NCBI RefSeq assembly: GCF_001310815.1
Contig: NZ_BAZK01000006.1
Span: 186,001 to 250,000, forward strand
Direction: 5' to 3'
Length of the DNA: 64,000 nt
Source of the DNA: Pseudovibrio denitrificans JCM 12308
GTDB lineage: Bacteria > Pseudomonadota > Alphaproteobacteria > Rhizobiales > Stappiaceae
This document shows, piece after piece, positions 18,903 to 27,742 of the stretch. Position 1 is the stretch's first letter. Every line of letters begins with the position of its first letter. The notes under the pieces are model-generated. The model had not been told where the DNA came from and searched no databases. It saw only the letters and a program-made list of their open reading frames with translations. A program made the translations under genes and the position numbers.

Positions 18903-19661
18903 TCACAGACCGCTGGCACCATCCCAGATCAGTTTCAGGGCGATGATGAACAAGCCTGCATAGGTGATTTTGTAGAACAGCTCTTTGTCGATGTGCTTGA
19001 CGATCTTAATGCCTGCGATGGTTGCCAGAGGTGCTAATGGCAGTAAAATCAGAGAGGTGGAGATATTCTTGGCATCGAACTGTCCGAGTGCGAAGTAGGG
19101 CAGAACCTTTGAAAAATTGACTGTGGCAAAGAAGATGACAGCGGTTCCTGCCATGACAGGAGGGGCCAGTCGCAGAGGCAGGACGTACATCTGAAACGGG
19201 GCACCGCCTGCATGCGCAATGAAGCTGGTTACGCCGGAGATTGTTCCCCAGATGCCGCCCAAGATGACATTGTGTGGTTTGGGCGTTTTGTTGGCTTTGT
19301 TGTTGAACCAGTAGTCCAACACGAAGACGAGTGCGATGACGCCGGTGACCAGCCGGATCAGTGTTTCGGAAATGTATGCTGCAGTGAAGTATCCGATCAG
19401 GGTGCCCAGGAGACCTGCCGGGATAAGAATAAGAAGTGTTTTGCGACAATAGATTGCACGGTAGGAGAATAGTCCGACCGCATCCATGACCAATAGGATG
19501 GGAAGGAGAATTCCTGCAGCTTGCACAGGTGGAATAGCAAGCGACATCATCGGCACGCCCACAAGTGCGAGGCCTCCGCCGAATCCTCCTTTTGCCATGC
19601 CAACAATGAAAACAGCAGGTATTGCACAGAGGTAGAAGAAGGGATCGGTAATAGGCAGCAT
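18903..19661 (-). CDS. TauE/SafE-family sulfite/organosulfonate exporter, copy 2
   Basis: A 252-residue paralogue of the downstream gene. The signature AKGGFGGGLALVGVPMMSL and the second-half GVTSFIAHAGGAPFQMYVLPL align position by position with copy 1. It is the first gene of the tandem pair and is divergent from prpE, with about 200 bases between the starts. Confidence 0.88.
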   Translation of the reverse strand: MLPITDPFFYLCAIPAVFIVGMAKGGFGGGLALVGVPMMSLAIPPVQAAGILLPILLVMDAVGLFSYRAIYCRKTLLILIPAGLLGTLIGYFTAAYISETLIRLVTGVIALVFVLDYWFNNKANKTPKPHNVILGGIWGTISGVTSFIAHAGGAPFQMYVLPLRLAPPVMAGTAVIFFATVNFSKVLPYFALGQFDAKNISTSLILLPLAPLATIAGIKIVKHIDKELFYKITYAGLFIIALKLIWDGASGL

Positions 19662-19863
19662 GAGTTACCACCCGCTATGATGCGGGCAAGTCCTTTTTTT
19701 ATAAGAGGAAACTAAGAAATAGGCGGGTTGAAACTATGGGGTCATCTTTAGTTATAAGCCGATTTTCTAATATAGCAAAACTTGCCTTTGGGTCATTCAA
19801 GGCTCAGTCTTAGCCGAACCTGTGGACAGGTACTATGCAGGGGTGCATGGGAGGAGAGCAGCT

Positions 19864-21777
19864 ATGACGAGCCGATACCACGACGTTTACAATGGATGGA
19901 AAGAAAACAAAGAAGCCTTCTGGGACGAAGCGGCTAAGGGCATTGATTGGTTCTCGCCCTATACAAAGACTTTTGATGCTTCGCAGGGCACCTATGGACG
20001 ATGGTTTGTAAGTGGTGAGTGCAACACTTGCTACAACTGCATTGACCGTCATGTAGAGCATGGCCGTCCGGGCCAGCCAGCAATCATTTACGACAGTGCA
20101 GTTACCGGTGAGAAGCGAACCTACACCTATCTTGAAGTGCAAGAGCAGGTGGGCGCTATGGCGGCTTTGCTGCGTGAGAAGGGCGTAGAGAAAGGCACGA
20201 TGGTGCTGATCTATATGCCGATGATCCCGCAAGCAATGTTTGCGATGCTGGCGTGCGCACGCCTTGGCGCGATCCACTCCGTGGTGTTTGGCGGCTTTGC
20301 AGCGCAGGAGCTGGCGGTACGTATTGAGGATTGTAAGCCTAAGGCGATCATCAGTGCTTCCTGCGGTATCGAGCCGGGTCGTGTGGTGGAGTATAAACCG
20401 TTGCTCGACAAAGCGATTGAACTGTCCTCTCACAAACCAGATTTCTGTTTCATTCAGCAACGTGAGCAGCTCATTGCTCCGCTGAATGAAGGACGTGATT
20501 ATGATCTTGGCGCGCTGATGGAAGGTGCGGTGGCTGAAAAGATGACCACCGAATGCGTTCCGGTTGCTGCGACAGATCCTCTTTATGTGCTTTACACCTC
20601 CGGAACCACCGGCCAGCCGAAGGGCGTGGTGCGTGATAACGGTGGCCATATGGTTGCGCTCAAGTGGTCCATGGAGAACCTCTACGGGATTGATCCGGGT
20701 GAGGTGTTCTGGGCGGCTTCTGATGTGGGCTGGGTTGTTGGTCACTCCTACATCGTTTATGCGCCATTGCTTCATGGTGCTGCAACGGTTCTTTATGAAG
20801 GTAAGCCTGTTGGAACACCGGATGCTGGTGCATTCTGGCGTGTGATTTCTGAACACTCTGTGGTGTCTCTGTTTACTGCGCCGACTGCGTTCCGCGCGAT
20901 TAAGAAGGAAGATCCGGAAGGGACTGAGCTTGCCAAGTACAGCATTGCTGGGCTTCGTTCGCTGTTCCTTGCTGGTGAGCGTGCTGATCCAGATACGATT
21001 TTGTGGGCTGAGAACCTGCTGGGTGTGCCTGTGATTGACCACTGGTGGCAGACTGAAACCGGTTGGTGTATCGCGGGTAACCCACTTGGCCTTGGTAAAC
21101 TGCCGATCAAGCTGGGCAGCTCCACCGTGCCTATGCCGGGTTATGATATGCGTGTGCTGGATGATGAAGGCAACGAGCTGGGCGCTGGTGAGCTGGGCAA
21201 CATTGTTGTCAAACTGCCGATGCCTCCTGGAGCTTTGCCGACGCTATGGAATGCAGATGACCGCTTCAAAGATGCGTATCTCTCTGAGTTCCCGGGCTAC
21301 TATAAAACAGCAGATGCTGGCCTGATGGATGATGAGGGATATCTCTTCATCATGTCCCGCACGGATGACATCATCAACGTGGCTGGTCACCGTCTGTCTA
21401 CCGGTGGAATGGAAGAGGTTCTTTCTGAACATCCAGACGTGGCTGAATGTGCTGTGATTGGTATCTCTGACAATCTTAAAGGCCAGCTGCCTTGCGGGTT
21501 TGTGGTGCTGAAGAGTGGCGTTGAGAAGCCAACCGATGTGATCGAGAAAGAGCTTATTGCTCTAGTCCGTGAGAAGGTTGGTCCCGTGGCGGCGTTTAAG
21601 CTGGCAATCACTGTTGAGCGTTTGCCGAAGACCCGTTCTGGCAAGATCCTTCGTGCAACCATGCGCAAGATTGCCGATGGCGAAGAGTTCAAAATGCCAG
21701 CTACCATCGATGATCCTGCAATTCTTGATGAGATTGCAGAAGCGATCTCTGATCGCGGTTTGGCGTCAGTCAGCTAA
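19864..21777 (+). CDS. prpE: Propionyl-CoA synthetase
   Basis: A 637-residue acetyl/propionyl-CoA synthetase-type ANL enzyme that activates propionate. Motifs are VLYTSGTTGQPKG, the acetate/propionate-family WWQTETGWCI, YYKTADAGLMDDEGY and the C-terminal PKTRSGKILR with its catalytic Lys. The N-terminal YNGWKENKEAFW and LDKAIELSSHKPD regions favour PrpE over Acs. ATG 19864 follows GGAGGAGAG; the open extension to 19822 is excluded. An SDR gene follows 100 bases later and may be co-transcribed. PrpE can also activate acrylate from DMSP breakdown; that link is inference. Confidence 0.92.
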   Translation: MTSRYHDVYNGWKENKEAFWDEAAKGIDWFSPYTKTFDASQGTYGRWFVSGECNTCYNCIDRHVEHGRPGQPAIIYDSAVTGEKRTYTYLEVQEQVGAMAALLREKGVEKGTMVLIYMPMIPQAMFAMLACARLGAIHSVVFGGFAAQELAVRIEDCKPKAIISASCGIEPGRVVEYKPLLDKAIELSSHKPDFCFIQQREQLIAPLNEGRDYDLGALMEGAVAEKMTTECVPVAATDPLYVLYTSGTTGQPKGVVRDNGGHMVALKWSMENLYGIDPGEVFWAASDVGWVVGHSYIVYAPLLHGAATVLYEGKPVGTPDAGAFWRVISEHSVVSLFTAPTAFRAIKKEDPEGTELAKYSIAGLRSLFLAGERADPDTILWAENLLGVPVIDHWWQTETGWCIAGNPLGLGKLPIKLGSSTVPMPGYDMRVLDDEGNELGAGELGNIVVKLPMPPGALPTLWNADDRFKDAYLSEFPGYYKTADAGLMDDEGYLFIMSRTDDIINVAGHRLSTGGMEEVLSEHPDVAECAVIGISDNLKGQLPCGFVVLKSGVEKPTDVIEKELIALVREKVGPVAAFKLAITVERLPKTRSGKILRATMRKIADGEEFKMPATIDDPAILDEIAEAISDRGLASVS

Positions 21778-21879
21778 ATTCAGAGGAGCTAAGGAGTTTT
21801 ACTGGAGAAGTGCATCGACATGGCTGGCCTTAGAGATTAAGGTCGGCGAAATTTCGGCATTGCCAGAGGTATCTTCAAA

Positions 21880-22670
21880 GTGAAACTAGAGAAGAAAGTT
21901 GCGATTGTAACCGGTGGCGCTCAAGGCATCGGTTACGCTATTGCGCAGCGATTTTTGCAAGACGGCGCCAAAGTCATGCTCTCCGACTCGGATGAGCGTG
22001 CCGGGGAAGCAGCTCAGGAAGCTCTCTCCGAGTTTGGACACGTGGCATTCTGCCATTGCGATGTCAGCGTTCGTCTTGATGTCCGCAACATGGTTGCGAA
22101 CACTCTGGATGAGTTCGGCGACGTTGATGTGCTGGTCAACAATGCTGGCATCACGGCAGGTGGTGATTTTCTGGAACTTTCCGAGGAAGATTTTGATCGG
22201 GTGCTGCGCGTCAACCTGAAGGGGGCATTCCTGTGCTCTCAGGCTGTTGCGCGTCATATGGTTGAAAAGGTTGAAGACGGTGGTTCCGCTGGTTCCATCA
22301 TCAACATCAGCTCTGTCAACAGCGTGCTCGCAATCCCTGATCAGGTGCCTTACACGATCTCCAAAGGTGGCCTGAACCAGCTGACGCACGTTTCTGCTGT
22401 TGCGTTGGCAAAGTACGGCATTCGCGTGAATGGCATTGGTCCGGGTTCTATCGAGACTGAGATGCTGAAGAGCGTTGTTCAGGATGCGAGTAAGATGGAA
22501 ACAGTGCTTTCCCGCACCCCGCTTGGTCGTCTGGGCCAGCCAGCAGAAGTGGCAAGCATTGCTGCTTTCCTTGCTTCTGATGATGCAAGCTATGTTTCCG
22601 GGCAGACCATCTAGCTGATGGTGCGCGCATGCCGTTGAACTATACGGTAGATGTGAGTGAGCCTGAGTAA
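21880..22670 (+). CDS. Short-chain dehydrogenase/reductase (one frameshift)
   Basis: A classical SDR oxidoreductase using NAD(P). It shows the TGGAQGIGYAIA cofactor motif, DVLVNNAG, a catalytic Ser in NISSVNS, and YTISK with the catalytic Tyr and Lys. The uninterrupted frame stops at 22614 just after YVSGQTI. Restoring one base at 22611-22615 gives the expected YADGARMPLNYTVD ending, with the true stop at 22670 (about 263 residues). GTG 21880 is the start. It follows prpE and ends before a strong terminator, so the two probably share an mRNA. Substrate not deducible. Confidence 0.85.
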
Positions 22671-22688
22671 GCCTTGCTGATTGCAATT

Positions 22689-22722
22689 AAAAAGCCGCGC
22701 TCTGAGGAGCGCGGCTTTTTTC
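22689..22722. terminator. Bidirectional Rho-independent terminator
   Basis: A 12-bp stem AAAGCCGCGCTC / GAGCGCGGCTTT (22691-22702 and 22707-22718) flanked by A and T runs, between the SDR gene and the convergent ABC exporter. Confidence 0.92.
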
Positions 22723-22724
22723 GT

Positions 22725-24527
22725 TTAGCTGGCTTTTTCCTGCGCGTTCAGTGCTTCAGCACCGATCTCAAACTGCATTCTTGCAAGTTTGGCATACAGG
22801 CCTTTTTGAGCAACCAGTGTATCGTGCGTGCCTTCTTCGACGATCTTGCCGCCATCCATAACGACGATACGATCTGCTTTCAGCACTGTTGCAAGACGGT
22901 GTGCGATGATCAGTGTTGTCCGGCCTTCCATAAGCTTGTCGAGAGCTTTTTGAACGATAGTCTCGCTCTCGGCGTCCAACGCGCTGGTGGCTTCGTCGAG
23001 AAGCAGGACCGGGGCGTCTTTCAGGATTGCGCGGGCAATAGCAATGCGCTGACGCTGACCACCTGAAAGGGTGACACCGCGCTCGCCAATGAGAGTGTCG
23101 TACCCGTCTTTCATGGTGGTGATGAAATCATCTGCCAATGCAAACTTGGCGGCTTCGATGATCTGCTCGCGAGAGGCGCTTTCCTTACCGAATGCGATAT
23201 TCTCAGCAATGGAGCTGCCGAAGATCGCCGTGTCCTGAGGGACCAGTGCGATATGCTCGCGCAGGTCACGCGGATCAGCTGCATCCAACTCGGTGCCATC
23301 TAGTGTGATTTTGCCTGAGACAGGATCGTAATAACGCATCAGGAGTTGGAACAAAGTGGACTTGCCTGCACCGCTTGGGCCAACGATAGCAACTGTCTCG
23401 CCCTTCTTGACGGAGAGGTTCAGGCCTTCCAACACGCCTGCTTCCTTAGCTGTCGGGTAATGGAAGGCGACGTTGTCGAACTCCAGTTCGCCAATTGCAG
23501 GAGATGGTAGAGCGACTGGATTTGCTGGTGCGTTGATGTCTGAAGGGACATGCAACAAGCCAGTGATGCGATCTGCTGCACCAGCTGCTTTTGCGAGTTC
23601 GCCCCAGACCTGAGAGAGCTCGCTCATAGCGCCGGCTGCGATGATGGAATAGATGAGGAACTGGGTGAGCTGACCGCCTGACATGCGGCCATCGATAACG
23701 TCCAGCGCTCCGACCCACAGTACTGCGATGATACTGGAAGAGATGATGAGAATGATGGTTCCTATCAGGAACGCACGTGCACGCGTAGCGACGAGGGCGG
23801 CTTCGTAGGTGGTCTCGATATCAGCTTCAAACCGGTCTGATACGCTTTTCTCGTTGGTGAAGGCCTGAAGGGTGCGGATGGAGCCAAGTGCCTCTGTAGC
23901 GTACGCGATGGCGTTTGCCAGGGTGCTTTGCGCATGGCTGGTTCTGTTGCGTACAGCGCGGCCAAAGCCGAGGAGCGGCAACACGATCAGCGGGATAGCC
24001 AGCAGCACGAATAAGGAGAGGCGCGGGCTGGTGATGACCATCAAAGTGGTGGAGCCAGCAAACATCAGCAAGTGTCGCAGAGCAATGGAAGCGCTTGCGC
24101 CAAAGGCAGACTGAATGAGTGTCGTATCCGCTGTCAGGCGTGAGATGATCTCACCGGACTTGGTTTTGTCGTAGAATGAGGGGGATAAATAGGTGAGGTG
24201 GCGGAACACATCCGAGCGTAAGTCCGCAACGACTCGCTCGCCAATCATCATCACCATGTAGTAGCGCAGCGAACTGGTGAGTGCGAGCAGGGCGATTACA
24301 AAAATGATGACGAGGAAGTAATCGTCGATCAGATTTGGATTGTCGCCGGTGAAGCCGTAATCAACCATATAGCGGACTGCAATGGGCAGGACCAGGGTCA
24401 GACCTGCAGCAGCCAGCAAAGCAAAGGTTGCCAGAACCAAGCGGGCCTTATGCCTTAAAAGATAAGGGAAAAGCGTCGCGAGTGGACGCAAGGTCTTTTC
24501 CCGATTGTTTGAGTCCCGCTGGCTCAT
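22725..24527 (-). CDS. ABC exporter half-transporter (MsbA/multidrug type)
   Basis: A 600-residue protein with an N-terminal six-helix exporter membrane domain and a C-terminal ATPase. The Walker A GPSGAGKST, Q-loop region LVPQDTAIFG, signature LSGGQRQR, Walker B VLLLDEATSALD and H-loop IAHRLATV are intact. Such half-transporters act as dimers and export lipids, peptides or drugs. ATG 24527 has GGGGG upstream; the longer frame to 24554 is not favoured. It is divergent from rpmE, an arrangement often kept in Hyphomicrobiales. Confidence 0.93.
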   Translation of the reverse strand: MSQRDSNNREKTLRPLATLFPYLLRHKARLVLATFALLAAAGLTLVLPIAVRYMVDYGFTGDNPNLIDDYFLVIIFVIALLALTSSLRYYMVMMIGERVVADLRSDVFRHLTYLSPSFYDKTKSGEIISRLTADTTLIQSAFGASASIALRHLLMFAGSTTLMVITSPRLSLFVLLAIPLIVLPLLGFGRAVRNRTSHAQSTLANAIAYATEALGSIRTLQAFTNEKSVSDRFEADIETTYEAALVATRARAFLIGTIILIISSSIIAVLWVGALDVIDGRMSGGQLTQFLIYSIIAAGAMSELSQVWGELAKAAGAADRITGLLHVPSDINAPANPVALPSPAIGELEFDNVAFHYPTAKEAGVLEGLNLSVKKGETVAIVGPSGAGKSTLFQLLMRYYDPVSGKITLDGTELDAADPRDLREHIALVPQDTAIFGSSIAENIAFGKESASREQIIEAAKFALADDFITTMKDGYDTLIGERGVTLSGGQRQRIAIARAILKDAPVLLLDEATSALDAESETIVQKALDKLMEGRTTLIIAHRLATVLKADRIVVMDGGKIVEEGTHDTLVAQKGLYAKLARMQFEIGAEALNAQEKAS

Positions 24528-24789
24528 GCCACCCCCGGATATCTGCGAAATCATCTAAGTTTATCTTATGATGCAGTAGATGTGTCCCGATAGTTTTAAT
24601 TGCAAGCGCTTTCTCTGGATTTCTGCGGGCTGTACCCTCTTGTCTCCTTGGTTTGGATGGGTTATAGACCCCTTCACGATTATGCCGTGCTTGTGTGAGC
24701 GCGGCTTCTTTCTACCGATGCTTCAGGCCAGCCCAAAGCCCATCTTAGGATTGAGGCGGCCCGGCCGTTGCTGACAGGACAGTTTAGTC

Positions 24790-25014
24790 ATGAAACAGGA
24801 CATTCATCCAGATTACCACACCATCACTGTAAAGCTCGTTGATGGTTCCGAATTCACCACCCGTTCTACTTACGGTAAAGAAGGTGACACCCTGCAGCTC
24901 GACATCGATCCGAGCTCCCACCCTGCATGGACTGGTGGTGACCGTCAGCTCATGGACCGTGGTGGTCGCGTGTCCCGCTTCACCAACAAGTTTGGTGGCT
25001 TCCTGGGCAAATAA
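24790..25014 (+). CDS. rpmE: 50S ribosomal protein L31
   Basis: A 74-residue large-subunit protein. It begins [20 protein letters not shown] and ends [13 protein letters not shown], both typical. No Cys residues are present, so this is the zinc-free (C-) type. ATG 24790 follows a weak AGGACAG site. It is followed at once by a strong terminator and is monocistronic. Confidence 0.96.
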   Translation: MKQDIHPDYHTITVKLVDGSEFTTRSTYGKEGDTLQLDIDPSSHPAWTGGDRQLMDRGGRVSRFTNKFGGFLGK

Positions 25015-25034
25015 TTGCTCTGAAGTTTGCGAAA

Positions 25035-25068
25035 TTAAAAACCCGAAGCGTTTGCTTCGGGTTTTTTT
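25035..25068 (+). terminator. Rho-independent terminator of rpmE
   Basis: Stem AAACCCGAAGC / GCTTCGGGTTT with a GTTT loop at about 25039-25064, followed by T's. Confidence 0.9.
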
Positions 25069-25121
25069 GTGCGCGTTTGAGGAGTGCGCAGGGTTGCTGG
25101 CGGAGTTGGCCAACACACAGA

Positions 25122-25646
25122 TTATTTGAAAGCGGCTGAGATTTGAGAGAGCTGGTCGCCGACCGGATTGGAACTGTTTGCTGCCTGCTCACGGAGCATC
25201 TCTTCTTTGAGCATGTTGTTGACGTGCTTGATACGTCTTTGCAGCTTGAATGATGTTTCGATCAGGCTGCGGAGTTGCTCTGGCAAGTCATTCCAAGCGG
25301 GGTTCTGCATTTCTTTAGTTGCGTTGTCGACGCGGATCTTGTTCTTCTCGCTTTGAGCTTCTGCCTGAACAATCTCACCATCATTTACCGCGCGCTGCAA
25401 GAGGAGCCAGGACGCAAGCTGCATCAGGCGAGTGGTGAGGCGCATGGACTCTGTGGCATAGGCGAGGGAGGCAGCTGGACCGAGAGCTTTGCTCTGCTTT
25501 CTGCCTGGGCCATCCAGGTAAGAGGCTGTTTCTTCAATCAGCCCCATGCCTTCACGAAAGAGCTCCGTGAAGTTTTGAGATGTCATGAGGCGCTGTGCAA
25601 AGTTGAAGGTATTCTCCGGTCCTGTTTCAGTTCTGAATTCACCCAT
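25122..25646 (-). CDS. DUF1465 family protein
   Basis: A 174-residue alphaproteobacterial protein of the DUF1465 family, all-helical by composition. Visible family segments are FTELFREGMGLIEETASYLDGPGR and TTRLMQLASWLLLQRAV. Relatives often lie next to rpmE, as here. ATG 25646 is chosen because GAGGGG lies 7 bases upstream; an open extension to 25661 has no site. Function not established. Confidence 0.85.
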   Translation of the reverse strand: MGEFRTETGPENTFNFAQRLMTSQNFTELFREGMGLIEETASYLDGPGRKQSKALGPAASLAYATESMRLTTRLMQLASWLLLQRAVNDGEIVQAEAQSEKNKIRVDNATKEMQNPAWNDLPEQLRSLIETSFKLQRRIKHVNNMLKEEMLREQAANSSNPVGDQLSQISAAFK

Positions 25647-25869
25647 CTTAAAACCCCTCAATTAATGCGTTGCGTCTCTCTTGCCGTCGTCCTTTGCATT
25701 CCCAGTCTGAAACAATTACGGCTCGAAAATTGAAGTGAGCCTTTTGAAAAGAATAAAACTGTCTCGAAATGGAGCAAGAGATCTTACTTCAATCTGAACG
25801 GAGCAAAGCCCGTGCCAACTCATGGTTGTGAATTGAGGGGTTAAGCCGGGTTTGGGTGTTGAACCGGCA

Positions 25870-25900
25870 GAAAAAAAGAGCCGCATCGGTGCGGCTCTGA
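25870..25900 (-). terminator. Rho-independent terminator-like hairpin
   Basis: Arms AGAGCCGC / GCGGCTCT (25877-25884 and 25891-25898). On the minus strand the stem is followed by a run of T's. It could end the DUF1192 transcript. Confidence 0.75.
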
Positions 25901-25925
25901 GGTGTTTTAACAGGGAGGCGTCAAG

Positions 25926-25945
25926 CAGAGTGAACGTTCACTCTG
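25926..25945. promoter_or_regulatory. Perfect 20-bp palindrome, operator-like
   Basis: CAGAGTGAACGTTCACTCTG reads the same on both strands. Its size and symmetry are those of a dimeric repressor site. It lies in a 440-base gene-free stretch, about 280 bases upstream of the DUF1465 start and 145 bases downstream of the DUF1192 stop. No regulator is adjacent. Confidence 0.55.
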
Positions 25946-26088
25946 GATCCAGATCAACTGGAATAACTAAGTTCTAATTTAAAATGGTTAACGATACGTA
26001 AACTGCAAGTATCCAATTTATATATTTGCGAATTGTAGCTTGCGTTTATATGATTTTAGCCAAGTTACTTGTTTTAAATGCTGTTTGA

Positions 26089-26283
26089 TTACTTGAAGAA
26101 GCTTTCTGCTGATGCATTGATGTCTGACTTTGTTTTGATCTCGTTCTCGACGCGTTTGATCTCTTCCTTAAGTTGTTCAAGTCGCTCACTTAATTCGTGG
26201 ATTGAAAGGTTGCTGAGCGGCTCTCCCACAACAATGCTAGAGGTTGTGGAGCGCGGTGTTTCGTCATCATCAAAAATTCCCAT
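26089..26283 (-). CDS. DUF1192 family small protein
   Basis: A 64-residue protein of the alphaproteobacterial DUF1192 family. It begins MGIFDDDE, followed by the conserved LSNLSIHELSERLEQLKEEI segment that forms a helix or coiled coil. ATG 26283 is chosen over the longer open frame to 26346 because the family starts with MGIFDDD. It is divergent from the quinone oxidoreductase gene, a common pairing in related genomes. Function unknown. Confidence 0.82.
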   Translation of the reverse strand: MGIFDDDETPRSTTSSIVVGEPLSNLSIHELSERLEQLKEEIKRVENEIKTKSDINASAESFFK

Positions 26284-26446
26284 AGCGCTATGAACTCCTT
26301 GTGTTGACCCTGAGCGCTGCTCCATTCCCAAAAATGAAGAAAACACCTTTGGTGGGGTAGACGGGCTCTTGTTGGGAACTATTCTTCACTTAATCGAGAA
26401 AGTGAGCAAGCGGCAGTTTTGGCGAGTGCGGAGATTGGGGCAGCAG

Positions 26447-27454
26447 ATGGCAGTAGGGGGACATCCAGAAATGATGAAAGCCGTGGTGATGAACGGTGTT
26501 GGGGGCTCGGAAGTCCTTGAAATTGCAGAGGTTGAGGTTCCAAAGCCTGGTGTTGGTGAGGTTCTGATCAAGGTTCATGCTGCTGGCGTCAATCGGCCGG
26601 ATGTCATTCAGCGCAAAGGGGCATATCCGCCGCCTCCGGGTGCTTCGCCTCTACTCGGCTTGGAAGTCTCCGGTGAAATTGTTGAGCTTGGAGAAGGGGT
26701 TGCCTCTCATAAAGTTGGCGAGCGCGTGTGTGCGCTGACGCCGGGAGGGGGATATGCGGAGTATTGTGTCGCGCCTGCTGCGCATGTTCTGCATGTGCCG
26801 GCTGGGATGTCCATGGAGGAAGCGGCTGGCGTGCCTGAAACCTTCTTCACCGTGTGGTCGAATGTGTTTGATAGGCTGGGGTTGCAGTCCGGGGAGAAGT
26901 TCCTCGTTCATGGCGGCTCTTCTGGGATCGGAACGACTGCTATTCAGCTGGCAAAGGCCTTTGGGGCTGAGGTGTTCACCACTGTCGGCTCTGAGGAGAA
27001 GGCACAGGCTGTTCGGGAGCTTGGGGCGGACTATGTCATCAACTATCGCAGTACCGATTTTGTGAAAGAGATCGGCAACATCACCAGCAAACAAGGTGTT
27101 GAGGTGATCCTTGATATGGTTGGCGGTGATTACGTGGAGAAGAACTGGATCGTTGCTGCCATTGAAGGGCGGATCTGCCAGATTGCGACGCTGCATGGGC
27201 CTTCGGAAAATGTCAACTTTAGCCGATTAATGATGAAGCGGCTGACACATACCGGTTCTACGCTTCGACCGCGGACCAACGAGTACAAAGGGCATATCGC
27301 TGAGGCTCTTCATGAGAAGGTCTGGCCGCTGCTGGAAAGTGCGAGGGTGAAGGTGGTTATGGATAAGGTCTTTGATATCAGTGATGTAAGGGCTGCTCAT
27401 GACCGGATGGAAGGGTCCAGCCACATCGGAAAGATCATCCTGAAAGTTGCTTAG
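26447..27454 (+). CDS. NAD(P)H:quinone oxidoreductase (PIG3/QOR type)
   Basis: A medium-chain, zinc-free dehydrogenase of the quinone oxidoreductase family, about 335 residues. The N-terminal catalytic part shows AAGVNRPDVIQRKGAYPPP, and the Rossmann domain shows HGGSSGIGTTAIQLAKAFG. It reduces quinones or enones with NADPH. The start is uncertain: ATG 26447 has GGGG 6 bases upstream, while ATG 26471 or 26474 follow GGGGG. The frame is open to 26369. It is divergent from DUF1192. Confidence 0.88.
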   Translation: MAVGGHPEMMKAVVMNGVGGSEVLEIAEVEVPKPGVGEVLIKVHAAGVNRPDVIQRKGAYPPPPGASPLLGLEVSGEIVELGEGVASHKVGERVCALTPGGGYAEYCVAPAAHVLHVPAGMSMEEAAGVPETFFTVWSNVFDRLGLQSGEKFLVHGGSSGIGTTAIQLAKAFGAEVFTTVGSEEKAQAVRELGADYVINYRSTDFVKEIGNITSKQGVEVILDMVGGDYVEKNWIVAAIEGRICQIATLHGPSENVNFSRLMMKRLTHTGSTLRPRTNEYKGHIAEALHEKVWPLLESARVKVVMDKVFDISDVRAAHDRMEGSSHIGKIILKVA

Positions 27455-27742
27455 AGCATTCTGCCTGCATTCGCAGTCATGCTTTATGTTCTAGCATGTG
27501 TTCGGGGAGCGAGCCTGATCGTTTGACCCTGTTCAATCGAACGGAACGCACTTCAGGGAAAGTGCATAGGTGCCGCTTCAATTCGCACAGGTTTCCTAAA
27601 GAAGCTGGCGGCAAGTGTTGATCTGGTTTGCTTTTGGGGAAATGTGGGCGTATAGTGCGCTCAAGTTTCCCCAAAAACTCTTATGGAATTCGGCTTCGCC
27701 ACCTTTGATTAGGCTGTGGAGCACACAGGAGGGATTTATACA

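Larger units (their letters stand above)
25647..26088. other. Gene-free stretch between DUF1465 and DUF1192
   Basis: About 440 bases, AT-rich from 25960 to 26080. It contains the hairpin at 25870-25900 and the palindrome at 25926-25945. I see no coding frame. Confidence 0.5.

Noticed and set aside
24580..24774. 64-codon frame upstream of rpmE
   Set aside because: Cys/Trp/Phe-rich with no binding site; it covers the rpmE leader and looks random.
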